A stretch of 64,000 nt of DNA. Origin: Paraburkholderia caffeinilytica (GTDB lineage Bacteria > Pseudomonadota > Gammaproteobacteria > Burkholderiales > Burkholderiaceae). The position numbers were made by a program, and so were the translations under genes. The notes under the pieces were generated by a model that saw only the letters and a list, made by a program, of their open reading frames with translations, made no database searches and was not told the origin of the DNA. The stretch spans positions 3,410,001 to 3,474,000 of the forward strand of contig NZ_CP031466.1 of NCBI RefSeq assembly GCF_003368325.1, written 5' to 3'. Below, in pieces: positions 35,398 to 43,101 of the stretch (positions are counted from its first letter, which is position 1; each line of letters begins with the position of its first letter).

Positions 35398-35601
35398 TTA
35401 ATTCGGCAGGCGCCTCGGAAGATCCGTGATGCACGGCCCACAGGATCGGGCGTGCCCGAGGCACGATGCAAGCACCTGCTCGCCGAACCATTTCTGCATG
35501 TCCAGGTTGTCGTGCACGCTGCCGTCTCCACCGCCTAAGGAGCCGCCCTGGAAAATACCGAAGCCGGGCGGCTGTCCATTCCAGTACCGAGCCTCATCGC
35601 G
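35398..35601 (-). pseudogene. remnant of an unknown protein gene (C-terminal fragment)
   Basis: A 67-codon stretch between two stops has protein-like sequence ('YWNGQPPGFGIFQGGSLGGG', 'SVHDNLDMQKWFGEQVLASC') ending in TAA, but no start codon before an internal GTG or Met. It begins just after the stop of the 35594 gene, in another frame. It looks like the tail of a gene whose 5' part was lost or frameshifted. Confidence 0.4.
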
Positions 35602-37033
35602 TTATGTTGACTTCCCGAATTCGTGATATCGACAATCCATCTTCGTTGATCTCGAAGAGTGTTACGGAGATGCCGTAATCGTAAAGATACGCTTCACGAT
35701 TCTGATAAGTTACCCCCTTGTCGCTCATCGATTTGCAGCTGACATCCACGGCCTCGCCAGTGAAATCCTTGAATACTTGAGATGCAGGGTACTTATCGAA
35801 AGATTCACAGCGCGAACCTGGCCCGGTACCCGAATCACGCTGGAGCGGGGGTGACAGGTAGACCGAATTCGGTCCAGGGATCGGACCACCATTGTCCAAT
35901 ATGGGGTACGCGTCAGGTGCCAGAAGCCTTGGGGTTGGATAGCGGACGCTTCCACTAATGGGTTGGGCTCTGATGGACTGGTAGCCGTATTCCGTCGAAA
36001 GATATCCGTACTTCGGTCGCTCAGGATGATCAAGGCCGAACCGATTGACCAAGCCGGTGTCACGCAGGTTCCAGTATGTCTCTTCGTATGGCGTGCTCTT
36101 CTCGTGCGCGGTTGAATTCTCCTCGTCGCCCGCAATGACAATCTTTGCGTATCCGAGCGGTCGAGAACCTGGCGCGGGTAGCCGCTGCTGGAGACCGGCT
36201 GGGAGGGTGTCGAGAGCAAAGTGTGAACTCAGGTATTGATCCGGCGTTCGCAGCACGTGTTCGAACGCAGTTCCAGACCAAGGCGCAGACAGCATGTCCC
36301 AGGTGACGATGCGCCTGGTAGGCTCCGGTGTTTGCAGCAGAGTCCGAAGCATTGTGGTCATCTGTATGCAGACATCTGTGTCCGACTTGCCCGGGGGATC
36401 TTCCGCTGATGGAAATGCGGTGTCGACGTGCCGGCGCCTCAGCGCAGCTTCAACGCGCCCTTCGACCTCTGATTCCGCTCGTAATGCCTGGTCGACTGGA
36501 TACGACTCTGCATCTCCCTGCGCATGCGCGGCAGTGTGCAGGAGGACGTCGACAACCTTCATCATTTCGTCGAGCTGCCTGGCCGACAGCAGTTCAAGCA
36601 GTTTGTTGTCGCCTTTCCGTGATGCAAAGAGTGCCTGACACTGAGGCTTTGTCAGAGTCGAAGCATAGTCTGCAAACAATTTGACTAACATGAGCCGTTG
36701 TTCCGGCTTAAGCCTCGCGCCCGCAGAAAAAACGGGCTTGTCGCCAGACGCTTTCAGGTCGACGCCGCCGTTCTGATAAAGCAGCGCTCTTAAATCGGCG
36801 TCGACAAAGCTACGCTCGAACCAGCGGCCGGCTACTTGCCCTTTCTCGCTTGCAGGGTCTAGTCCCATACCCCTGACGGCTTGTTCAATAACGGCTCGTG
36901 GTAGCGTCGAGGGCATTGCCTGACTTTGCGGTGCACTTGCCAGGCCTTGCTGCGAAGGCGGAGCTTCGGCGGCATGCAAATTAGATAGGCCAATCAGACC
37001 ACATACGGTTGCCGCGAACAGGGAAAGCTTCAT
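35594..37033 (-). CDS. unknown exported protein
   Basis: 479 residues with a clear signal peptide ('KLSLFAATVCGLIGLSNLHAAEA'). The mature chain is mixed helical (30-200) then loop- and beta-rich, with three or four Cys, many Tyr/Pro and no motif I recognise. ATG at 37033 gives a good signal; a GTG eight codons upstream is possible. It is divergent from another unknown exported protein 107 bp away and shares its lower-GC style, so the pair may have arrived together. No secretion-system gene is adjacent. Confidence 0.65.
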   Translation of the reverse strand: MKLSLFAATVCGLIGLSNLHAAEAPPSQQGLASAPQSQAMPSTLPRAVIEQAVRGMGLDPASEKGQVAGRWFERSFVDADLRALLYQNGGVDLKASGDKPVFSAGARLKPEQRLMLVKLFADYASTLTKPQCQALFASRKGDNKLLELLSARQLDEMMKVVDVLLHTAAHAQGDAESYPVDQALRAESEVEGRVEAALRRRHVDTAFPSAEDPPGKSDTDVCIQMTTMLRTLLQTPEPTRRIVTWDMLSAPWSGTAFEHVLRTPDQYLSSHFALDTLPAGLQQRLPAPGSRPLGYAKIVIAGDEENSTAHEKSTPYEETYWNLRDTGLVNRFGLDHPERPKYGYLSTEYGYQSIRAQPISGSVRYPTPRLLAPDAYPILDNGGPIPGPNSVYLSPPLQRDSGTGPGSRCESFDKYPASQVFKDFTGEAVDVSCKSMSDKGVTYQNREAYLYDYGISVTLFEINEDGLSISRIREVNITR

Positions 37034-37140
37034 TGAAATTCTCGAGAACAGGTCCACGTCGTTAACGACAAATCTGCTAACGACTTTAGGCGTGCTTTTT
37101 TGACGCTAAAGATTGGCTTTTCGAACGCCGTTAAGCGTGT

Positions 37141-38577
37141 ATGCCAATCTTTTTTCGACCGATGAGTAGCCACCGAGTCCCTGGCATGTTTGCCGTATGC
37201 ATGGCACTTGTAAGCCTCCCAGTAGCGGCGGAAGTCTGGCAGCCGATTACGGCGAAAGGCGACCTCGACTATCTCGTCGATTCCGTGCACAGAATTGGAA
37301 CCCATGTGTACCTGATTGAGCGCGGCACGGCCAATTCGGCCCAAGGGCCGTTGAAGTTTGAAGCGCCCATTGAGCTCGATTGTTCGCAACACGCGCTTCG
37401 CATGGCATGGGGAGACGTCCTTGTCGGGGGGCGCACGGCTCAACGGTCGTACGGCAAAAGTGTCGGGCACTATGCGGCCATGCCCTTCGTCTCGGCGCCC
37501 GCCTCGGCGTATGGCGAAGCCATTCTTCAATGGGCATGCCGCCTACCGGTGCAACCGGAGCGACTAGTCAACGTCGGTCATTCCAGCGGCGACAAACTGA
37601 TTCAGATCGATGCGCACAGCATCAATCAATCCGGCGAATACACATCGCTCTGGACGCGGTACGACTATCCTCAAATCCAGTTCGATCCACCCTATGACGC
37701 ACCGTATGACTCCAAGCGAGAATTCGTCACGGTGAATTGCAGGACTAGTCGTTTTCGAATTTTGGTCGGCTATGACTTTACGCCCGAAGGCGCAGTCACC
37801 GACAACATGATCGCTCGCGACGACGCCGAGACGCCTATCGATTCGACTGACGACTATGAAGTCGCGATAAAGGCGGTTGCTTGCGGAAAACCCGTTGACC
37901 CCGAAACCTACAGCGGTATCGGCGGCGAGACCCTCAGGGCCAAACAGCCGGTCTCCGCGGATGTCGACATCGACAGCATACCGGCTTCCCCGGCGGTGAT
38001 CGCGCCGGCCCAAAGTTTCTATTCGATACTTCCAGAAAGGCCGCCATTCACGACGGCGCGGATTGTGGAAACGTCGAAGAGCAACAAGCTACCCACGACC
38101 CGTATCGCGATCGACATTCGGCCGACAACGGGCAATGTGGAGCGAATTCGGGAAATCTACAGTTCCGACTTCTTCGTCGATCGTGACATGCTTGGACTGG
38201 TCCAACTTAAGTCCAAGATGAATATGCGGAGTTCAGAAAGCAGGACCGTGTATGTCGCGCAAACACTGACGGTCAACGCGGACGCGTGGAAAGAAGGCGG
38301 AGAAGTATCGTTCGTGACCGAAGGCCACAACGTACCTGGCCGGGACAAGCTCCAAAAATATGGACTGAATTGTCATATCGGGTCGCATGTCGAGGCGAAG
38401 CTCGTGAATGCAGGACTCGGCGGATACGCGTGGCCACTCGACTGCAAGAGGCTCAACGGCGACGTAGCCAAGGGATACTACATCGAAGCACTTGGTTTTT
38501 TCATCACCACGCACGAGGATTCCAAAGACTTCGGTGTGAGTGATACGACTGTCGACAGTGTGACTATCGAACGCTAG
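37141..38577 (+). CDS. unknown exported protein with internally duplicated domain
   Basis: 478 residues with a signal peptide (to about 'LPVAAE', residue 31; ATG 37141 or 37162). Residues about 32-130 and 150-250 look like two copies of one domain: each has a 'Tyr-x-D/W...' strand, a central Cys ('IELDCSQHALRMAWGDV' versus 'VTVNCRTSRFRILVGYDF') and a closing 'WACRLP'/'VACGKP'. This resembles the surface-adhesin-E-like fold. A third region (300-478) ends with two further Cys. Function unknown; it is the divergent partner of the 35594 gene. Confidence 0.65.
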   Translation: MPIFFRPMSSHRVPGMFAVCMALVSLPVAAEVWQPITAKGDLDYLVDSVHRIGTHVYLIERGTANSAQGPLKFEAPIELDCSQHALRMAWGDVLVGGRTAQRSYGKSVGHYAAMPFVSAPASAYGEAILQWACRLPVQPERLVNVGHSSGDKLIQIDAHSINQSGEYTSLWTRYDYPQIQFDPPYDAPYDSKREFVTVNCRTSRFRILVGYDFTPEGAVTDNMIARDDAETPIDSTDDYEVAIKAVACGKPVDPETYSGIGGETLRAKQPVSADVDIDSIPASPAVIAPAQSFYSILPERPPFTTARIVETSKSNKLPTTRIAIDIRPTTGNVERIREIYSSDFFVDRDMLGLVQLKSKMNMRSSESRTVYVAQTLTVNADAWKEGGEVSFVTEGHNVPGRDKLQKYGLNCHIGSHVEAKLVNAGLGGYAWPLDCKRLNGDVAKGYYIEALGFFITTHEDSKDFGVSDTTVDSVTIER

Positions 38578-38674
38578 GAAAGGTCCGATCAACTACCCGT
38601 CAGGCCGAACACAAGCCACCCTCGTCCTATCTCTCCTTATCCGTTCGGCCAAATCAAACATTTAGCCTACAAGA

Positions 38675-38706
38675 TTGAAGGCAATCTCGGCGGCCTGCCT
38701 TATAAT
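38675..38706 (+). promoter_or_regulatory. promoter of the C4-like RNA
   Basis: A perfect TATAAT (38701-38706) with TTGAAG at 38675-38680, spacer 20 bp. Start predicted near 38713. Confidence 0.5.
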
Positions 38707-38737
38707 TACCAAGTCGTCGGGAGACACCCGGCGGCCA

Positions 38738-38894
38738 GGTTTAGCAGCCTGATCGTTACGTCCGCACACCCCGCTTAGGCGGGAGTGCGTCTGCTGCTGC
38801 ACGTCTATATTCCTATGGGCGGGTCGTGGTGGGGGAGCCGCAAGGCTCGCCGGATTGACGTAACGCCGGTCTGCTAACCCCGTCACGTGCCCGC
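38738..38894 (+). ncRNA. C4-antisense-RNA-like element
   Basis: The sequence has the features of the C4 antisense RNA of P1/P7-type phages. A long arm from 38817 (GGGCGGGTCGTGGTGGGG) closes with CCCCGTCACGTGCCCGC ending at 38894. It encloses a GAGCC-GCAA-GGCTC hairpin (38835-38848), and two exposed words are complementary to words upstream in the same transcript: CTGCTAA (38871-38877) with TTAGCAG (38741-38747), and GACGTAACG (38857-38865) with CGTTACGTC (38754-38762). A CCCGC/GCGGG hairpin lies between. It precedes a small gene at 38950, as C4-type elements do in Burkholderia and Pseudomonas. Confidence 0.7.
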
Positions 38895-38949
38895 TCACCC
38901 CTTGCAAGCGAGTGTCGGGCGATCCAGGAAGTAACAGGGAGGTCGCACC

Positions 38950-39417
38950 ATGAGCAAGTCCAACAAAAATCAACCCGTTTCACGTCCGCCTGTCGACGCA
39001 CTCCAGTACGAAAAGCTTGCCCTGTCCGCATTCGATCTATGCGGCCGGCACCTGGCTCAACTGGATACCTTGATTACACTTGCGTCCTCGATATGTAGGA
39101 ATCCTTCCATCACGCTTGAGGAAAGACGGCGTCGTCAGACGCTTCTCGAATTGCTGGTGGACACGGCGGAGCAATATCAGCAGGAACTCGAATGCGACCG
39201 CGAGTTGTACAAAGTGATTGCACTCGATGCGAAGGGCGTTCCGCAAAGCCGCATCACGGCACGCCACGCAGCGAACCTGCTTGCAGCAGTGGTGGCCCAA
39301 CGAGCAGGAGAACCGATAGCCACCGCAGACGCACCGCAACGGCAAACCCCGGCAGAGAAAAATGCCGCAACAGTAGGGGCCGACGCGCTGCAGCAACCGG
39401 TCGTCACGTCACACTAG
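38950..39417 (+). CDS. small helical protein downstream of the C4-like RNA
   Basis: 155 residues: a polar N-terminus, then a strongly helical middle (about 20-120: 'KLALSAFDLCGRHLAQLDTLITLASSI', 'LLELLVDTAEQYQQELECDRELY') and a disordered Ala/Gln/Pro tail. No membrane segment. The start has an excellent AGGGAGG site. It stands alone behind the C4-like RNA, so its expression is probably under that RNA's control. The pattern (C4-like RNA plus a short helical protein of no known function) recurs in pseudomonads. I do not recognise a domain. Confidence 0.72.
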   Translation: MSKSNKNQPVSRPPVDALQYEKLALSAFDLCGRHLAQLDTLITLASSICRNPSITLEERRRRQTLLELLVDTAEQYQQELECDRELYKVIALDAKGVPQSRITARHAANLLAAVVAQRAGEPIATADAPQRQTPAEKNAATVGADALQQPVVTSH

Positions 39418-39760
39418 ATAATCAAGACGGGCCATCGGGGTAGTCGGGCTGTACAGCCGGGTCGCTCGGAAATCGACCGCGCTGAGACGATTGTCGTCCG
39501 TCCCAGTGCGGTCACATGACCCAGATCATCGGCAATCCGTGTCACACGGCGCAATATCACCGGCGCTACCATAGCGGCTACATAAAATATGTCACACCAA
39601 TCTGCCAATAGAGCGCTTAAAGTAGGAGAAAGCACCTCGGTGCCGGTTGTCGGTCTGAGTTGCCCCGCCGGTCTAAGCCGAGCGTCGTCACGCGCTTTTT
39701 CGAGCGCGAGCAGCGGATGCCGTGTCGCGCGAAGCGGCGCGTATTTCTGAGGTTCATGAC
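39418..39760. other. intergenic stretch without a gene
   Basis: It contains a perfect 12-bp palindrome GGCTGTACAGCC (39447-39458), about 30 bp after the previous stop, that could be an operator; otherwise I see nothing. The GAGG ribosome site of the K+ channel lies at its end. Confidence 0.5.
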
Positions 39761-40150
39761 ATGGACAATGCCGCCAAAGGTGCTGCTCGCACCCGTATCC
39801 AGCCGCGCCGGGCAGTTGCTGAGTTTGGCAGGGTTCTCTGGTATCTGCGCGCCATTCTGGCGATGCTGCTGATACTTTTCCTCATTTTGTCGGTTGCCAT
39901 GTATTACGTTGGAGGAGCGGTCGATGCAGCCACGCGCACGCCCTCATCGCTGGGCCACACTTTCTATTTTTGCGCGGTCACGGCGCTCACTATCGGCTAC
40001 GGCGACGTGGTGCCGACCACTACGCCTGGCCTCATCATCGCGGTTCTGCTCGGACTGCTCGGCGTGTTGATAACGGGTGTGGTAACGGGTTCCGCTGTTT
40101 ATGCCATCCAGCAGGCCGCGCATCTGACCGGGCGCCCCGAAGCGCGGTAG
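39761..40150 (+). CDS. two-TM potassium channel family protein
   Basis: 129 residues: TM1 at 28-50, a pore helix, the selectivity filter 'TIGYGD' (77-82) and TM2 at 89-112. It should tetramerise into a K+-selective pore; there is no RCK domain or other regulatory part. The ATG at 39761 has a GAGG site; a GTG 13 codons earlier gives only charged residues. Confidence 0.9.
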   Translation: MDNAAKGAARTRIQPRRAVAEFGRVLWYLRAILAMLLILFLILSVAMYYVGGAVDAATRTPSSLGHTFYFCAVTALTIGYGDVVPTTTPGLIIAVLLGLLGVLITGVVTGSAVYAIQQAAHLTGRPEAR

Positions 40151-40302
40151 CCGACTACAACGAATATGTCATACCAGGTGGTCGCTACGTCTCCTAATAT
40201 GTGTAGTTAGCGTACTGATGCGCTTTTTACCGTGTGCCGGCATGTGAATTCGAGGTCGGTACCACTGGCAGGCGGTATCCACTCAAGAGGGTAGCGATCA
40301 TT

Positions 40303-42819
40303 ATGACCAGTCAATCGAATTCGCGGGGCGTGATCGGCGTCATCACCTTGCTCTTTACGGTGCTGACCGCGCTCTATCTGTTGATCGGCGGCGCATGGCT
40401 GCTCGCGGTCGGCGGCTCGGCGTACTACGTCATCACCGGCATCGCGCTGTTGGGCGTGGCCTGGCTGCTTTGGCGACGCAGTCCCGCGGCGCTCGTACTT
40501 TATGCACTCGTGCTTATCGGCACGGCGATCTGGGCACTCTTCGAGTCGGGTCCGGACTTCTGGGCACTCGCGCCACGCTCCGGTGTGCTTGTCATTTTCG
40601 GCGTGTGGTTGCTGCTGCTCGTGAGCTGGCGGCTGGAGGGCGAGCGCAAGCTGGGTGTGGCGTCGCTCGTCGTCGCGCTCGTGGCATGGGCGGGCGTGCT
40701 CGTGTACGCGGACTCCAACGATCCGCAACAGGTCAACGGCACACTGAACGCTGCCGCGCCCGCGAGCGTCGCCAGCACGGGGATCGACGCCTCCGACTGG
40801 CCCGCCTACGGGCGCACCCAGGAAGGCACGCGCTACTCGCCATTGCAGCAGATCACGCGTGACAATGTGAAGAACCTCCAGGTGGCGTGGACCTTCCGCA
40901 CGGGTGACATGAAAGGGCCCAACGATCCTGTCGAGATCACCAACGAAGTCACGCCGATCAAGATCGGCGATCTGCTTTACCTATGCTCGCCGCATCAGAT
41001 CCTGTTCGCACTCGACGCGAAAACGGGCACGCTCAAGTGGAAGTTCGATCCGCGACTGAAGAACGATCCGTCTTTCCAGCACGTGACGTGCCGCGGCGTG
41101 TCGTATGTCGATCTGTCGGCCAGTGCCACGGCGGCCGCACCCACAGCGACACCAGCGAGAGATGCCGCTGCACCCACAGACGCCTCGGGCGCCGCTGCCA
41201 CAGCCGCCTCGGGCGCCACAGTCGCCGACGCCTCAGGCGCTGCACCCACAGCCGCCTCGGGCGCCGCAGTCGCCGACACCTCAGGCTCTGCCACCACGGC
41301 CGCTTGTACGCGCCGCATCTACCTGCCGGTCAACGACGGCCACCTCTACGCGCTCGACGCGCTGACGGGCCAACGTTGCGCGGGCTTCGGCAACAACGGC
41401 GACCTCGACCTTCAACATGCCCAGCCCGTCACGACGGCGGGCATGTACGAGCCTACCTCGCCGTCGATTATCACCAGCAAGGTGATCATCGTGGCAGGCG
41501 CGGTGGAGGACAACTTCTCGAACCGCGAACCGTCAGGCGTCATCCGCGGCTTCGACGTGCGCACGGGCGAATTGCTCTGGGCGTTCGATCCGGGCGCGAA
41601 GGACCCGAATCACATTCCGGATCCGGGCGAACATTACACGTGGAATTCGCCCAACTCGTGGGCTCCCGCCGCCTACGACGCGAAGCTCGACATCGTCTAT
41701 CTGCCGATGGGTGTGAAGACGCCGGATATCTGGGGCGGCGACCGGACGCCGGAGCTGGAACAATACGCCACCGGGCTGCTCGCGCTCAACGCCTCGACGG
41801 GCAAGCTCGCCTGGTTCTACCAGAGCGTGCACCACGATCTGTGGGACATGGATCAGCCGTCGCAGCCCACGATCGCCGACATCACCGGCAAGGATGGTAA
41901 GACCGTGCCGGTCGTGTACGCGCCGGCCAAGACCGGCAACCTGTTCGTGCTCGACCGCCGCACAGGTGTGCCGGTCGTGCCGGCGCCCGAAAGGCCCGTG
42001 CCGCAGGGCGCGGCCCCCGGCGACCACGTTGCGCCGACCCAGCCGTTCTCACAGCTCACATATCGTCCGTCGAAGAACCTCACCGACGCCGACATGTGGG
42101 GCGCGACGATGTTCGACCAGCTGGTGTGCCGCGTGATGTTCCACCAACTGCGGTACGAGGGCACCTTCACGCCGCCGTCGCTACAGGGCACGCTCGTGTT
42201 CCCGGGCAACCTGGGCGTGTTCGAGTGGGGCGGTCTTGCCGTCGACACCGACCGCCAGATTGCCGTCGCGAACCCGATCGGCTTGCCGTTCGTCTCGCGC
42301 CTGATTCCGCGCGGGCCGGGCAACCCGCTGGAACCGGAGCCCGGTGCCAAGGGCAGCGGCACGGAGTCCGGCATCCAGCCGCAGTACGGCGTGCCGTTCG
42401 GCGTGACGATCAATCCATTCCTCTCGCCGCTGGGCTTGCCGTGCAAGCAACCCGCATGGGGCTACGTCTCGGCGATCGATCTCAAGACCAATGAGATTGT
42501 GTGGAAGAAGCGCATCGGCACCGTGCGCGACAGTTCGCCTATTCCTCTGCCGTTCAAGATGGGCATGCCGATGCTGGGCGGTCCGATTGTCACTGCGGGC
42601 GGTGTCGTCTTCATTGGTGCGACGGCGGACAACTACATCCGCGCGTTCGACGTGAACAACGGTGAGTCGCTCTGGCAGGCGCGCCTGCCCGCAGGCGGAC
42701 AAGCCACGCCGATGAGCTATTCGATCAACGGCCGTCAGTACGTCGTGATCGCGGCGGGCGGGCATGGCTCGTTCGGCACCAAGCTCGGTGACTATGTGAT
42801 TGCCTACGCGTTGCCATAG
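40303..42819 (+). CDS. membrane-bound PQQ-dependent dehydrogenase (glucose/quinate/shikimate family)
   Basis: 838 residues. The N-terminus has about five membrane helices (15-140) that bind ubiquinone, followed by an eight-bladed PQQ propeller starting at 'DWPAYGRTQEGTRYSPL'. 'CSPHQILFALDAKTG', 'NSPNSWAPAAYD' and 'VHHDLWDMDQPSQP' are blade motifs of the Gcd/QuiA family. It oxidises an aldose or quinate in the periplasm and reduces quinone. One oddity: between the strands near residues 285-335 there is an Ala/Ser/Thr/Asp-rich insertion made of 16-residue repeats. ATG at 40303 follows AAGAGGG. No PQQ synthesis genes are in the window. Confidence 0.92.
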   Translation: MTSQSNSRGVIGVITLLFTVLTALYLLIGGAWLLAVGGSAYYVITGIALLGVAWLLWRRSPAALVLYALVLIGTAIWALFESGPDFWALAPRSGVLVIFGVWLLLLVSWRLEGERKLGVASLVVALVAWAGVLVYADSNDPQQVNGTLNAAAPASVASTGIDASDWPAYGRTQEGTRYSPLQQITRDNVKNLQVAWTFRTGDMKGPNDPVEITNEVTPIKIGDLLYLCSPHQILFALDAKTGTLKWKFDPRLKNDPSFQHVTCRGVSYVDLSASATAAAPTATPARDAAAPTDASGAAATAASGATVADASGAAPTAASGAAVADTSGSATTAACTRRIYLPVNDGHLYALDALTGQRCAGFGNNGDLDLQHAQPVTTAGMYEPTSPSIITSKVIIVAGAVEDNFSNREPSGVIRGFDVRTGELLWAFDPGAKDPNHIPDPGEHYTWNSPNSWAPAAYDAKLDIVYLPMGVKTPDIWGGDRTPELEQYATGLLALNASTGKLAWFYQSVHHDLWDMDQPSQPTIADITGKDGKTVPVVYAPAKTGNLFVLDRRTGVPVVPAPERPVPQGAAPGDHVAPTQPFSQLTYRPSKNLTDADMWGATMFDQLVCRVMFHQLRYEGTFTPPSLQGTLVFPGNLGVFEWGGLAVDTDRQIAVANPIGLPFVSRLIPRGPGNPLEPEPGAKGSGTESGIQPQYGVPFGVTINPFLSPLGLPCKQPAWGYVSAIDLKTNEIVWKKRIGTVRDSSPIPLPFKMGMPMLGGPIVTAGGVVFIGATADNYIRAFDVNNGESLWQARLPAGGQATPMSYSINGRQYVVIAAGGHGSFGTKLGDYVIAYALP
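41200..41295 (+). repeat. 48-bp in-frame tandem repeat inside the PQQ dehydrogenase
   Basis: Two units at 41200 and 41248, period 48 bp, encode 'TAASGATVADASGAAP' and 'TAASGAAVADTSGSAT'. A partial unit (TDASGAAA) precedes. Confidence 0.85.
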
Positions 42820-42824
42820 TAGTA

Positions 42825-42843
42825 AGCGGCACGCGCCGCTTTT
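42825..42843 (+). terminator. terminator of the PQQ dehydrogenase gene
   Basis: AGCGGC/GCCGCT with loop ACGC and TTTT tail, 5 bp after the stop. A second 10-bp stem (42855-42877, CGCGGCGCAT/ATGCGCCGCG) follows. Confidence 0.75.
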
Positions 42844-43101
42844 GCTGGAATCCGCGCGGCGCATTGAATGCGCCGCGTTCCATATCGGGCGGCGTCTCGT
42901 ACGTTGTGGCCGGTCGCCGGCTTTCTGTCGTTCGTGCCTCGCCGGTCTACAATCATTTATATGACCCTGATCACGCGTTGGCCGCGCGCTGGCTCCAACG
43001 CGCGCATTGACGCACCGGTCAGCCAGGTTCGCAGCAGAAAAGCGGTTTAAGCAGACCTGATCGCAGCCAGCCACGCGTGGCGTCCCGGCAAAGGAGGGGC
43101 G

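Noticed and set aside
34314..35400. Active REP/RAYT system
   Set aside because: No REP palindromes flank the gene and the enzyme lacks its catalytic residues.
38713..39417. Prophage or phage satellite around the C4-like RNA
   Set aside because: No integrase, capsid, replication gene or attachment site is seen nearby.
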